A stretch of DNA of 64,000 nucleotides from Nannocystis punicea. Lineage in GTDB: Bacteria; Myxococcota_A; Polyangia; Nannocystales; Nannocystaceae. The position numbers and the translations under genes were made by a program. The notes beneath the pieces were generated by a model. That model made no database searches. It was not told the DNA's origin and saw nothing but the letters and a program-made list of their open reading frames with translations. This document shows, one piece after another, positions 31,134 through 39,999 of this stretch; positions within the stretch are counted from its first letter, which is position 1; each line of letters starts with the position of its first letter. The DNA is taken from NCBI RefSeq assembly GCF_026965555.1, contig NZ_CP114040.1, positions 9,150,001 to 9,214,000 of the forward strand, read 5' to 3'.

Positions 31134-32021
31134 TCACTCGAACAGCTTGCGCAGCTGCTCGGCGAACCCGTACCAGCCCTGCTGGTAGTCGCTGCGGTCG
31201 ACCGGCGCGCCGAAGCCGTCGTGCACGATCGTCAGGCGGGTGCCCGCACCGCCGGCCAGCGGCTCGAGCAGCCAGGTCACGCGCGTGCTCGGCTGATCGG
31301 GCTCGCCGCGCCAGTCGGTCCAGTCGGTGACCAGCTTCTCGTCCTCGACGAGCTCGACGATCCGCGTCGGGCCGCCGTCGACGCTGCGGCCCTCGATCTC
31401 GTAGCGCCAGCCGTACGAGATCGTGCGCCGCTCGAGGTCGACCTGCGCGGCCCCGAAGAGCCAGCGGTTCATCAGCGCCGGGTCGAGCAGCGCGCGGAAC
31501 ACCCGGGCCGGCGGCGCCTTGATGTCGATCGAGACGCGCACCTCGGCGCGTCCGCCGGCGAAGTCCGGCAGCACCACGCCGTCTGTCCTTTCGGCCAGGT
31601 GATCGCGGAGGTTGCCGGCGTGCAGGCGCCACAAATCATCGATCACGTGGCGCGGCCGCTTGAACGGCAGGGCGCCGCGGACCGCGTGGACGACCTCGAG
31701 GGTGCTGGTCGCGGCGTCGTCGGCCGGGGCGATCGACCAGCGCACCTCGGTGTCGACGCCGTGGATCTTCCAGGTGAACGCCACCCCGGCGCCGGGCTCG
31801 AACGCGACGAGGCGCTGGGTCGCCCCGTCCGCCCCCGGGGCGGCGAGCGTGGCGCGGCCGTGGAACGCGAAGCTCCCGCCGACGCGCGGCTCGACGGCGA
31901 CGTGCTCGGCGAACCACCGCGACAGCTCGGACGGCTCGACGAGCGCGCGGAAGGCTCGCGGCGGGGGGACGGGCAGCGGGAAGCTGGCGCGGTGCTCGAA
32001 TGCGGGGGGATGCTCGCTCAT
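31134..32021 (-). CDS. Tandem SRPBCC (AHSA1-type) protein
   Basis: 295 residues from ATG 32021, after GAGGAGAACGAG. Two AHSA1/SRPBCC domains lie in tandem: the first with FPLPVPPPRAFRALVEPSEL and GVAFTWKIHGVDTEVRWSIA, the second with VSIDIKAPPARVFRALLDPA and EDEKLVTDWTDWRGEPDQPS. The fold makes a deep hydrophobic pocket for lipids or other small ligands. The start overlaps the ArsR stop by four bases (ATGA), a common pairing in which an ArsR-like repressor controls an SRPBCC gene. A TGTCC-type hairpin at 31583-31598 lies between the domains. Confidence 0.88.
   Translation of the reverse strand: MSEHPPAFEHRASFPLPVPPPRAFRALVEPSELSRWFAEHVAVEPRVGGSFAFHGRATLAAPGADGATQRLVAFEPGAGVAFTWKIHGVDTEVRWSIAPADDAATSTLEVVHAVRGALPFKRPRHVIDDLWRLHAGNLRDHLAERTDGVVLPDFAGGRAEVRVSIDIKAPPARVFRALLDPALMNRWLFGAAQVDLERRTISYGWRYEIEGRSVDGGPTRIVELVEDEKLVTDWTDWRGEPDQPSTRVTWLLEPLAGGAGTRLTIVHDGFGAPVDRSDYQQGWYGFAEQLRKLFE
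31583..31598. repeat. TGTCC-type hairpin inside the SRPBCC gene
   Basis: CTGTCC-TTTC-GGCCAG, one base off a perfect stem, with the same TTTC tetraloop as the copy at 25685. It encodes part of HLAERTDGVV at the link between the two SRPBCC domains. Confidence 0.4.
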
Positions 32022-32419
32022 CTCGTTCTCCTCTTGTTGCGGGTCGTCGGCGTGCGTGCCGGCGCGGGGGGCTCGTCGTCGTCGGGCAGGGATTCGACCA
32101 GGTCCCGGAGGTCGCGCAGGCGCGCCGTCCAGAACACGCGGTAGGCGTCGAGCCACGCGGTCGCGGCCGCCAGGTGCGCGGGCGAAAGCGTGTAGACCCG
32201 CTCCCGCCCGCGCCGCCGCTCGACCACCAGCTCCGCCTCGCGGAGGATCCGCAGGTGCCGCGAGACCGCCGGGCGCGTGACCGCGAACCCCTGCGCCAGC
32301 GCACCCGCGGTCTCCTCGGCCCCGCGCAGCCGCTCGAGCAGGCCGCGGCGCGTGCGGTCCGACAGCGCGAAGAACACGGCGTCGAGCGTTTCGGCGGTCG
32401 CTGCGGGCGTACAGGTCAT
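32018..32419 (-). CDS. ArsR-family transcriptional regulator
   Basis: 133 residues from ATG 32419. The winged helix-turn-helix is VFFALSDRTRRGLLERLRGA, FAVTRPAVSRHLRILREAEL, VVERRRGRERVYTLSPAHLA. No Cys metal site is visible, so it is the non-metal ArsR type usually coupled to SRPBCC genes. The last ~25 residues are Pro/Arg-rich. An AT-rich promoter region lies between it and the divergent gene at 32653. Confidence 0.88.
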   Translation of the reverse strand: MTCTPAATAETLDAVFFALSDRTRRGLLERLRGAEETAGALAQGFAVTRPAVSRHLRILREAELVVERRRGRERVYTLSPAHLAAATAWLDAYRVFWTARLRDLRDLVESLPDDDEPPAPARTPTTRNKRRTR

Positions 32420-32652
32420 GTGTAAAAGAGAGGTTACATGTTTCCGCGCACGCGTCAAGAGTTGGTTACGCGTCGCGGCGGTGGCCCGTCGCACGCCGCG
32501 CGCCCGCAGCGGCGGTTTGATGTCGAGCACCGCCCTCGCCCTGCCCTCGCAATCGACGACAGCGAGTTGCTCGCGCAGGGCGGCGGCTGCATGTCCGGAT
32601 CGCAAAATATTTTGTCCAAATTGCGTGATGCCGTCACGCCGCGCGTACTGCC

Positions 32653-34758
32653 ATGTTTCTCGTCATGCACAGACTCACGAGCGTCGCCGAGGTCGAAGCC
32701 GTGGTGGGCCGGCCGATTCCGGCGGTGACGATGAAGCAGATCGACACGCTCGACGAAGGGTGCCGCCTCGTCCTCGCGCGTTCACCGATCGCAGGATTCG
32801 GCTGGCGCGACGAGCAGGGCGCGCCCTGCTCCGACTTCGTGGGAGGACGGCCGGGCTTCGTCCGCGTCGACTCGGCGACGCGCATCACGGTCGAGGTGGG
32901 AGAGAACGTGCAGCCGAGGCCGGGCAGCGGCGTCTCGTTCGTCTTCCTCTTGCCAGGGGTCGGAGAGACGCTCCGTCTGAACGGCTCCGTCGACGGTCGG
33001 AGCCGCGGGCGATTGTCGATCCACGTCGAGGAGGGATTCGTTCATTGTCCGAAATGCATCCTGCGATCCGGCCTCTGGAAGCCGTCGCGTGGATCGCACC
33101 GGGAGCACGGCATCGCGGCATTCCTCGCGGCGTCACCATTCGCCGTGATCTCCTCGTGGGACGGATCGGGCGCGAGCGACACGAGCCCGCGCGGCGATCC
33201 GGCGGGCTTCATCCGACTCCTCGACGCATGCACGCTCGCCATTCCGGACCGCAAGGGCAACCAGCGCGCCGACACCTTCCACAATCTCCTGACCTGCGAT
33301 CGGATCTCGCTCGCCGCCGTCGTGCCCGGTCGCCACGATGTCCTGCACGTACGGGGCACCGCCTATATCACCGACGAGCCGGGCCTTCTCTCGACGATGG
33401 CGCTCAAGGGGAAGGAGCCGCATCTCGCGCTCTGCGTCCGGATCGAGCACGCGGCGCTGGTCGCGAACGCGGCGCTCCGCGAAGCGAGGGTCTGGCAGCC
33501 CTCGTCGCACGTGAACCGGGCGGAGGTGCCAGATCTGATGGCCCTCGCCGCTCGGCACCTCGCGCGGAACCAGGACCGCGGGGCGAAGGCGATGCTGTTC
33601 CGCTCGCTCGGCCGCCTGCTCGGCGCATTCCCGGCGCCGATCCGTCGACTGCTCGACATCGGCTTCAGGAAGGACCTCGCGAAGGAAGGATACGAAGAGG
33701 TCGAGACGCGCCCGGGCCTCGGCACGCGCAAGGTCCGTGTCGTCGCGGTTCGCCGCGAGACGCCCGAGGCCGTGACGCTGCTCCTCGAAGACGGCGCGCC
33801 GTTCCACTTCCGCGCCGGCCAGTACTTCACGCTCTGTCTCGACATCGACGGCGAGAAGGTGCGTCGTGCGTATTCCGCGTCGTCGATGCCGGGCGAGCCC
33901 CGGCTCGCGCTCACCATCAAGCGCGTCGCCGGCGGCCGGTGCTCGAGCCACGTCCACGAGCGCGTTCGAGCGGGCGACTCGATCGAGCTCATCGGTCCCT
34001 CGGGGTCGTTTGCGATCGAGCACCGACCGACCGCGTCGCGGGAGCTCGTCCTCATCGCGGGCGGAAGTGGGATCACGCCGATCGCCAGCATCGCCCAGAC
34101 CGTGCTCGCCCACGAGCCATCGAGTCGGATCGCCCTGCTCTACGGCAATCGATCGCGACCCGACGTGATCTTCGCGGTCACGCTCGAACGCCTCCGCTCC
34201 GAGCACGGCGCGCGCTTCCGGCTGCGTCACGTCCTGGAGCAGCCGCCCGAGGATTGGTCGGAGGGCACGGGCGTGCTCGACGAAGCGACCCTGAGAGTGG
34301 AGCTGGAGCGCCTCGGCCCGTCGCCCGACGCGCACTTCTTCGTCTGTGGCCCCGAACCGATGATGAAGGCGGCGCGTCGCGCCTTCGAAGCGCTCGCGGT
34401 GCAGCCCCATCGCATCCACGAGGAGCGGTTCTCGCCGCCGCGGCGGAGTCCGAACAGACGCGCCGCGGATCGACGATTGCCGCTGCTCGTCGAGCAGGCG
34501 GGACAGCGGATCGGCGCGACAGAAGTGCCGGCCGGAAAGACGCTGCTCGAAGCAGGTCTCGACGCGGGTCTTCCGCTGCCGTTCTCGTGCGCGATGGGCA
34601 ATTGCGGTGAATGCCGGGTGAAGCTCACTGCGGGCGAGGTCGAGATGGACGAGCCGAACAGCCTCACGCAGGCGGAACGCGATCGGGGCTACGTCCTCGC
34701 GTGCGTCGCGCGCCCGCTCTCGCCGACCACGATCGAGATCGAGGAGGAAGCCGAATGA
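32653..34758 (+). CDS. PNPOx-like / ferredoxin reductase / [2Fe-2S] ferredoxin fusion
   Basis: 701 residues in three parts. Residues ~1-320 are a PNPOx-like split-barrel flavin-binding region: GWRDEQGAPCSDFVGGRPGF, FVHCPKCILRSGLWKPS, ISSWDGSGASDTSPRGDPAG, RKGNQRADTFHNLLTCDRIS. Residues ~345-590 are a ferredoxin-NADP reductase module: FRAGQYFTLCLDIDGEKVRR (FAD), IAGGSGITPIASIAQTVLA (NAD(P)H), FFVCGPEPMMKAA. The C-terminus is a plant-type [2Fe-2S] ferredoxin with CAMGNCGECRV and the last Cys in YVLACVARP. It is thus a self-contained NAD(P)H-to-acceptor electron chain. The convergent AraC gene may regulate it. It could reduce an oxygenase such as the one at 5079. Confidence 0.9.
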   Translation: MFLVMHRLTSVAEVEAVVGRPIPAVTMKQIDTLDEGCRLVLARSPIAGFGWRDEQGAPCSDFVGGRPGFVRVDSATRITVEVGENVQPRPGSGVSFVFLLPGVGETLRLNGSVDGRSRGRLSIHVEEGFVHCPKCILRSGLWKPSRGSHREHGIAAFLAASPFAVISSWDGSGASDTSPRGDPAGFIRLLDACTLAIPDRKGNQRADTFHNLLTCDRISLAAVVPGRHDVLHVRGTAYITDEPGLLSTMALKGKEPHLALCVRIEHAALVANAALREARVWQPSSHVNRAEVPDLMALAARHLARNQDRGAKAMLFRSLGRLLGAFPAPIRRLLDIGFRKDLAKEGYEEVETRPGLGTRKVRVVAVRRETPEAVTLLLEDGAPFHFRAGQYFTLCLDIDGEKVRRAYSASSMPGEPRLALTIKRVAGGRCSSHVHERVRAGDSIELIGPSGSFAIEHRPTASRELVLIAGGSGITPIASIAQTVLAHEPSSRIALLYGNRSRPDVIFAVTLERLRSEHGARFRLRHVLEQPPEDWSEGTGVLDEATLRVELERLGPSPDAHFFVCGPEPMMKAARRAFEALAVQPHRIHEERFSPPRRSPNRRAADRRLPLLVEQAGQRIGATEVPAGKTLLEAGLDAGLPLPFSCAMGNCGECRVKLTAGEVEMDEPNSLTQAERDRGYVLACVARPLSPTTIEIEEEAE

Positions 34759-34812
34759 ATCGACGAACGGGCGCGCTCGTGACGAGCCCTGCGCCTCCGA
34801 GCTCCCGGCGCC

Positions 34813-35727
34813 TCATCCGAGGCGACGAGCCATGTAACGCGCCGGCGAAGTGCCGAGAGCCTTGCGAAACATGGTGACGAAGCCGCTCGCGCTCTCATAG
34901 CCGAGCTCCTCCGAGACGCTCTGCACGGTGGCGCCTCGAGAGAGCTTCTGCAACGCAAGGATGATGTGAAGCTGCTGACGCCAGCGGCCGAAGCTCAGCC
35001 CGGTCTCCCGCACGAGGAGGCGATTCAGCGTCCGCTCGCCGACCCCGATCCGCCTGGCCCACACCTTCGTCGTCGCGTCGTCGGCCGGATCGGCCGTCAT
35101 GGCATCGACGAGGCGTCGGAGGCGCGGATCGCTCGGCATCGGCAGCCGGTGCTTCTCGATCGACACTGCTGCGAGCTCGTCGAGGAGAACGCTCACCAGC
35201 CGCGCGTCCGGTCCGTCCAGGTCGTAGAGCGCCGGCCGTGTGGCGAGCCGAAGCAGCAGCTCGCGAAAGAGCGGCGTCACCGACACCGCACAGCTCTCTC
35301 GCGGGAGGTTCGGCGCGGCGTCGGGCTCGACGAAGACGCTGTATCCTTCGAGCGGCGCGCGCCCCCGTATCCGGTGACTCACGGCTCCCGGGATCCACAG
35401 CGCCGATTGGGGCGGGACGATCCAGAGCGCGCTCGACGCTTCGCACGTGAGCTCCCCCCGCACCAGATAGAAGAGCTGCGACTCGCGATGGGTGTGGAAC
35501 TCGGTCTCGAGGCCGCCCGTGACCATGCTCAAGCTGATCGCATTGGCCGGGCGCGCGACCGCGGTCTTCCAGCGACCGCGCGCCTCGAGCGTGAAACGAC
35601 TCGCCACCAGCTCCAGCAGGCGCGTCGAGTCGATCCGCTCGTTGGCGACGGCGACGTCTCCACGAATGGTCACACCGAACGGATGCACGGTGCGCGGCGA
35701 CGAGGCATTCTTCCGTTTCGCGGCCAT
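34813..35727 (-). CDS. AraC-family regulator with cupin domain
   Basis: 304 residues. The N-terminal cupin is ETEFHTHRESQLFYLVRGEL, PPQSALWIPGAVSHRIRG. The C-terminal double helix-turn-helix is KVWARRIGVGERTLNRLLVR and VQSVSEELGYESASGFVTMF followed by RKALGTSPARYM, the AraC signature. This cupin-AraC type usually responds to a small hydrophobic ligand. It is convergent with the flavin/ferredoxin fusion and shares its short downstream spacer. Confidence 0.9.
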   Translation of the reverse strand: MAAKRKNASSPRTVHPFGVTIRGDVAVANERIDSTRLLELVASRFTLEARGRWKTAVARPANAISLSMVTGGLETEFHTHRESQLFYLVRGELTCEASSALWIVPPQSALWIPGAVSHRIRGRAPLEGYSVFVEPDAAPNLPRESCAVSVTPLFRELLLRLATRPALYDLDGPDARLVSVLLDELAAVSIEKHRLPMPSDPRLRRLVDAMTADPADDATTKVWARRIGVGERTLNRLLVRETGLSFGRWRQQLHIILALQKLSRGATVQSVSEELGYESASGFVTMFRKALGTSPARYMARRLG

Positions 35728-35733
35728 GGCTGC

Positions 35734-37254
35734 TCACAGATCGACGAGGAACCGCCGCAGCAATCGGCGCTCCTGGCCGTCGTCGAAGCGCACCACGAGC
35801 ATGAGGTTGTCGTCCGAGCGCTGCTCGGACACGACCGTGCCGTCGCCGAACTTCGCGTGGCGCACTCGACGGGCTGGCTCCGGCTCGACGAGCCCGCGCG
35901 CGGCCAGCGAGGGGATGACCATCTCGACCGCGACGAGCGCGTGGAGCCATGCATCGTAGTGCTCGTTGCCGAAGTAGCCGTCGGCGCTGAAGCACGCCTC
36001 GTGGATCAGCGTCGCTCGCGCTCGCGCTCGCACGAGGACCGACTCGTCGCCGTCGCGCGCGAGCAGCAGCGGCGCCAGCGAGCTCACCGCGTCCCCGCCC
36101 GCCAGGTACTCGAGGACGTGCCCCTCCTCCGCGAAGGTCACGAGCTCGCCGAGCCCCGCGAGCGACGGCTCGGCGAGCGCCTCGCGCAGGCGCGCGAGGT
36201 CGACGGCGGCGAGGTCGACTGGCGCGTCCGCCTCGCTGGCGGCCACGCACTGGCGCACTCGCACCTCGAGGCCGAGGGCTCGCCCGGCCTCGGCGAGCTC
36301 GCGGTCGAGGCCGCGGAGGTCTCGCAGCGCGGGCCCGGCGTTCGACCCCCGCGGCACGATCACCCGCCGCGTGCACGGCAGGAGCAGGACGCCCCCATTC
36401 GGCAACAGCTCGCGGCCGGCGAGCTCCCGCGCGAGCGCCTCGCGGAACGGCGCGGCCCGATCGTCCGTCGGCTCGCGCGGCGCCCCCGAGCGCGACAGCG
36501 CGTACGTGACGACCACGCGGTGACCGTCGCGGACGACGTCGATCGCGTGCTCGACATCGGCGAAGAACGCCGCCCATCGCAGCGCGCCGGGCGGCGCTTC
36601 TCGACTGTCCCCGGGGACAGTCCGCGCCTCACCGCCGCGAACCTCTCGGCTTCCGGCTGTCTCTTCGGGCATGTCCTCGAAGACATGCACGACCTCGCGA
36701 ATCGGCGCATCGGACGCTGCGCCGCTGCTGTCCCGGAGGATCGCTCGCGTCACGTCGCCCTCGCGGATCGTCAGGTCGCCGCCGGAGTGCGGCAACGGCA
36801 GCAGCACGACCAGCGTGCCGAGCATGTCGCCATCGCGCGGCGTGTCGCGGTGCCTCACGAAGTGCCCGCCAGGCGGGTAGATCTGCACGTCGGTCAGCGC
36901 CGCGACCAGACGCTCACGCGGCGAGAGCAGCGCCTCGACCTCCGCGAGCACGCCGTGACGCGCCGGATCGAAGCCGCGCAGGCGCACGCGTCCGCGGTCC
37001 CTCAGCCGCAGGGCGCGGCGAACTGCGGGATCGAAGTGCGTGCGCTCGTGGTCGCCGAACGGGGCGGGCTCGGCATGCGCCAGCAGTCGCTCGACAGTGC
37101 CGTCGGGGTCCGCGAGGTCGACGACGAGCTCGCCGTCGTCGGCCAACACCAGCGCGAGCGGAGCGTCCGGCGCACACACGCCGGAGCACGCGAGCGGCTC
37201 GGAGATCGCGTCGAGCGCGGCGGACAGCGGTGAGTCGGCGGTCAGGCGGATCAT
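35734..37254 (-). CDS. 2OG-Fe(II) oxygenase family protein (prolyl 4-hydroxylase-like)
   Basis: 506 residues from ATG 37254. The double-stranded beta-helix has VQIYPPGGHFVRHRDTPRDG (iron ligands H135 and D137), GTLVVLLPLPHSGGDLTIRE, and FFADVEHAIDVVRDGHRVVV (distal H236, 2-oxoglutarate R245). Residues about 190-217 (HVFEDMPEET, then TVPGDS) form a hydrophilic insertion inside the fold, encoded by TGTCC-type palindromes. The C-terminal half is unassigned; near its end HAKFGDGTVV with RFDDGQERRLL resembles a small beta module. Substrate unknown. Confidence 0.82.
   Translation of the reverse strand: MIRLTADSPLSAALDAISEPLACSGVCAPDAPLALVLADDGELVVDLADPDGTVERLLAHAEPAPFGDHERTHFDPAVRRALRLRDRGRVRLRGFDPARHGVLAEVEALLSPRERLVAALTDVQIYPPGGHFVRHRDTPRDGDMLGTLVVLLPLPHSGGDLTIREGDVTRAILRDSSGAASDAPIREVVHVFEDMPEETAGSREVRGGEARTVPGDSREAPPGALRWAAFFADVEHAIDVVRDGHRVVVTYALSRSGAPREPTDDRAAPFREALARELAGRELLPNGGVLLLPCTRRVIVPRGSNAGPALRDLRGLDRELAEAGRALGLEVRVRQCVAASEADAPVDLAAVDLARLREALAEPSLAGLGELVTFAEEGHVLEYLAGGDAVSSLAPLLLARDGDESVLVRARARATLIHEACFSADGYFGNEHYDAWLHALVAVEMVIPSLAARGLVEPEPARRVRHAKFGDGTVVSEQRSDDNLMLVVRFDDGQERRLLRRFLVDL
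36603..36688. repeat. TGTCC-family palindromes inserted in the oxygenase gene
   Basis: At 36603-36622, GACTGTCCCC is followed by its exact reverse complement (20-bp perfect palindrome). At 36657-36672, CTGTCT-CTTC-GGGCAT; overlapping it, GCATGTC-CTCGAA-GACATGC at 36669-36688 with perfect 7-base arms. All lie within 86 bases and code for a linker that interrupts the catalytic domain between its conserved strands. Confidence 0.65.
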
Positions 37255-37703
37255 GACGATGCGGAATCGGTCATGCCTCGCCTGTCGCCGGCTCGTCAAC
37301 ATCCGCGCCTCGGGGCGCCGCGAGTGCCGTGGGATCACCTCGGCGCGTGCAAGGCGGTGTGGCGCGACGAATCGAGCAGCGGGGCGCCGTTACCTTCGGC
37401 GGCAAGGACCGAGGCTGAGGGACGCCATCTACACCGCACGGCCTTCCTGCCGCGGCTGCCCGACTTGCTCGACGGCGCCCGGGTCCTCGCCATCACCGGT
37501 GGCACCGTGACGGCTGCCAGCGCCGGTCCGACCAGCAAACCTGGCGATGGATCTGCGCGCCGCGACGACCGAGGTTCGCTGGGGCAGAATCGAGCAGAGC
37601 GCGGGCCGCTTCGCCCTCTCCGCCACACTCCTCCGCGACCTCGCGGCCGCGACGAACAGGGCTCCCGCTCGCCTCCGCGACGGACCACTGCTAGGGTCTG
37701 CTC
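37255..37703. other. 449-bp intergenic region, nothing recognised
   Basis: Between the oxygenase start and a small membrane-protein gene. Frames here are Arg-rich. I see no repeat, RNA gene or strong promoter. Confidence 0.4.
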
Positions 37704-37826
37704 ATGTTCGGCATGAGCCTCACCGAGCGGATCCTGATCGGGATTCTTGTGCTGCAAGTATCCGTCCTGCCGATCACGCTGACGGGGCCGCTCGGGTTGT
37801 ACCTGCTGCTGGCCGCGGCCGCGTGA
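37704..37826 (+). CDS. Small 40-residue membrane peptide
   Basis: ATG 37704 to TGA 37826 encodes MFGMSLTERILIGILVLQVS followed by VLPITLTGPLGLYLLLAAAA. One or two hydrophobic helices fill nearly the whole length; there is no cleavage site. AGGGTC lies 9 bases before the ATG. Third positions are GC-rich and the residues are typical of small inner-membrane proteins, but nothing beside it suggests a function. Confidence 0.45.
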   Translation: MFGMSLTERILIGILVLQVSVLPITLTGPLGLYLLLAAAA

Positions 37827-38351
37827 ACGTGGATTGAGCAGCGCCCCAGCCCGGCGGCGCAGGAGCTGCTCTCGGGGCGTCGGCCGAGCGGGGCATCGGC
37901 CACGCGGAACAGCGTGGCACATCTCGAGCATGGCGCGTCCCGGCGGCACCCGGCTCGCTCGACTCATCGCGGCGGTGGAGACTGGACGTCGACTTCTGAA
38001 GTGAAGAGACATGTCCAGGAGGCCACATCATGATGGACATTCAATTCTGCGAGACCGGCGAGCGGAGCGACACGTTAGCGGCGGACCAGTGACGATATCC
38101 AGCCGCTCACGACGACCACGCGCCACGGGCCGGCGGGCTTCGTCCCGCGCTCGCCGACCGCCCGGCCGCTCGCGGTCCGCGGCGCTGCACTTGGGGTCAG
38201 TGGCAGCGCGGGCCGGACCGGCGCATGCCCCGATGGCGATGCTCTGACGGCTCTCTGTGAGCCGCGCCGGTCGTGCCTCGATTCGAGGAGCTCGACGCGG
38301 CCGATGACGTCGTGGGGTGCGGTCAATCCCACCGACGAAGGAGCAACCACC
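37827..38351. other. 525-bp intergenic region with a TGTCC-type element
   Basis: Upstream of the TPR lipoprotein gene. At 38008-38040 are GACATGTCC and, 19 bases on, GGACAT in an AT-richer patch resembling those at 25645 and 28023. The ribosome binding site AAGGAG at 38338-38343 belongs to the next gene. No gene is evident. Confidence 0.4.
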
Positions 38352-39776
38352 ATGCGGAGTCCGATCGAGATTGCGAGCATCAGCATCGTCGCCGTCGCGT
38401 TGACGGCCTGTGGACCGAAGGGCGCGGAGACCAAGGTACCGGACGGCAGCGGGCCCGGCGGTCAGGCCAGTCAGCCCGACGACGGTGCAGCGATACCCGA
38501 GGCGTCGGCGGCGGCCAAGACCGACTTCGCCGCCGCGGTGAAGACCTATCACGCGATCAAGCAGGGCGGCCCGCTGAGCGGCGACGCCTGTGAGCGGGCG
38601 GCCGGGGCGTTTCACGAGGTGTACCAGGCCCACGGCGCGCCGATGGCGATCGCCGAGTTCAACGCCGGGGTGGTCCGCGAGCAGTGCGGTCAGACGGACA
38701 AGGCCGAGGCCATCTATGAGCAGCTGATCGCGGCGGTGCCGAAGTTCGACCTGGCCTACAACAACCTCGGCGTGATCTACTGGAAGAAGGGTCAGGAGGC
38801 GAAGGCGCTCGAGCTGTTCAAGCGAGGCGTGGAGGCCGACAAGCTGACCGCCCAGTCCGCCCGCAACAACGTCGCCGGGCTGCTGCGCAACCAGTATGTC
38901 GGCCGCGCCGACGGCGGCGCGTTCACCGAGGCCGAGCGGTCGCTTCAGACCGTGCTCTCGATCGACTCCAACAATCAGACCGCCTACGAGAACCTGGCGC
39001 GCATCTACTACGATCGCGGCCGCCGCCGGGACAAGTCGTACCTGGTGCTGGCGAACCTGGTCGTGACGCAGGGGCTCCGCGTGCTCAAGGAGCGGGGCCG
39101 CGAGTCGCCCGACCTTTACAACATCCAGGGGCTCCTGCTGCTCGAGCGCGAAGATCAGGTGAACGCGCTCAGGGCGTTCAAGGAGGCGACGCGCATCGAG
39201 CCGGGCCACGTCGAGGCGAACCTCAACATCGCCTTCATCTCGATCCGCTTCCGCGACTACGCGACCGCAGAGAAGGTGCTGCAGCTCGCGCTGAAGGACC
39301 CGCGCCAGGCCAAGAACGTCGAGGCCCACCTGGCCCTCGGGGTCGCGCAACGCGGGCTCAAGAAGTTCAAGGATGCCGAGTCGTCGTACACCCTTGCGCT
39401 CCGGCTCGACGCCACCGACCCGCGCCCGCTGTTCAACCTCGGGGTGCTCTACCAGGACCACATCAGCACGCAGGACAGCGTCGACGAGAAGGCGAACGTG
39501 AAGCTCATCACCGTCGCCAAGGGCCACTACGACAAGTTCCTCGCGGTCGCCGGCGCCGACAAGAAGTGGAAGCACGAGGTCCTGCTGGTGAAGGACCGGA
39601 TCGCCACCATCGACGAGTCGATCCGCTTCGCGGGCGTCGCGGCCGACCTGCGCGCCAAGGCCGCGGAGCTCGCGGCGCAGGCGAAGGCCGCCGAGCTGGC
39701 GGAGCAGAAGCGACTGCTCGAGCTCGAGCGCCAGGCCGAGGACGCCGAGGCCAAGGCCGCCGGGACCGGGCAATGA
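38352..39776 (+). CDS. TPR-repeat lipoprotein (GltE-like layout)
   Basis: 474 residues from ATG 38352, nine bases after a consensus AAGGAG. Lipobox ALTAC. TPR units occur through most of the chain: AEAIYEQLIAAVPKFDLAYN, NLGVIYWKKGQEAKALELFK, ALRAFKEATRIEPGHVEANL, AYENLARIYYDRG. The C-terminus (residues ~425-470) is an Ala/Lys/Glu coiled coil. Size, lipobox and repeats resemble the adventurous gliding motility lipoprotein GltE of myxobacteria, but no other gliding genes are near, so I leave the symbol blank. It is presumably a scaffold at the outer membrane. Confidence 0.8.
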   Translation: MRSPIEIASISIVAVALTACGPKGAETKVPDGSGPGGQASQPDDGAAIPEASAAAKTDFAAAVKTYHAIKQGGPLSGDACERAAGAFHEVYQAHGAPMAIAEFNAGVVREQCGQTDKAEAIYEQLIAAVPKFDLAYNNLGVIYWKKGQEAKALELFKRGVEADKLTAQSARNNVAGLLRNQYVGRADGGAFTEAERSLQTVLSIDSNNQTAYENLARIYYDRGRRRDKSYLVLANLVVTQGLRVLKERGRESPDLYNIQGLLLLEREDQVNALRAFKEATRIEPGHVEANLNIAFISIRFRDYATAEKVLQLALKDPRQAKNVEAHLALGVAQRGLKKFKDAESSYTLALRLDATDPRPLFNLGVLYQDHISTQDSVDEKANVKLITVAKGHYDKFLAVAGADKKWKHEVLLVKDRIATIDESIRFAGVAADLRAKAAELAAQAKAAELAEQKRLLELERQAEDAEAKAAGTGQ

Positions 39777-39999
39777 GCGGCGCTCACACATGCAGCGCCG
39801 GGCCCGAGGTCGAGCGAGGGACAACGCCGATTTGAAATCACACTACAGTGCGCCGCGACCGGAGGCGTGACAGCACCGGAGCGGCGACCCCGACGCAGCC
39901 ACGCCGGCCGCACTGCGGCGCGAAGCTGACGGCCTGGCCGATCATCTCGCCGCGGGCCGAGGCCGTACGGCGCCGCGGGCTACTGCGCGATCGAGCCGT

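Noticed and set aside
38028..39824. 598-residue minus-strand frame opposite the TPR lipoprotein
   Set aside because: Leu/Arg/Val-rich antisense of a gene with a lipobox, TPR repeats and an ideal ribosome binding site.
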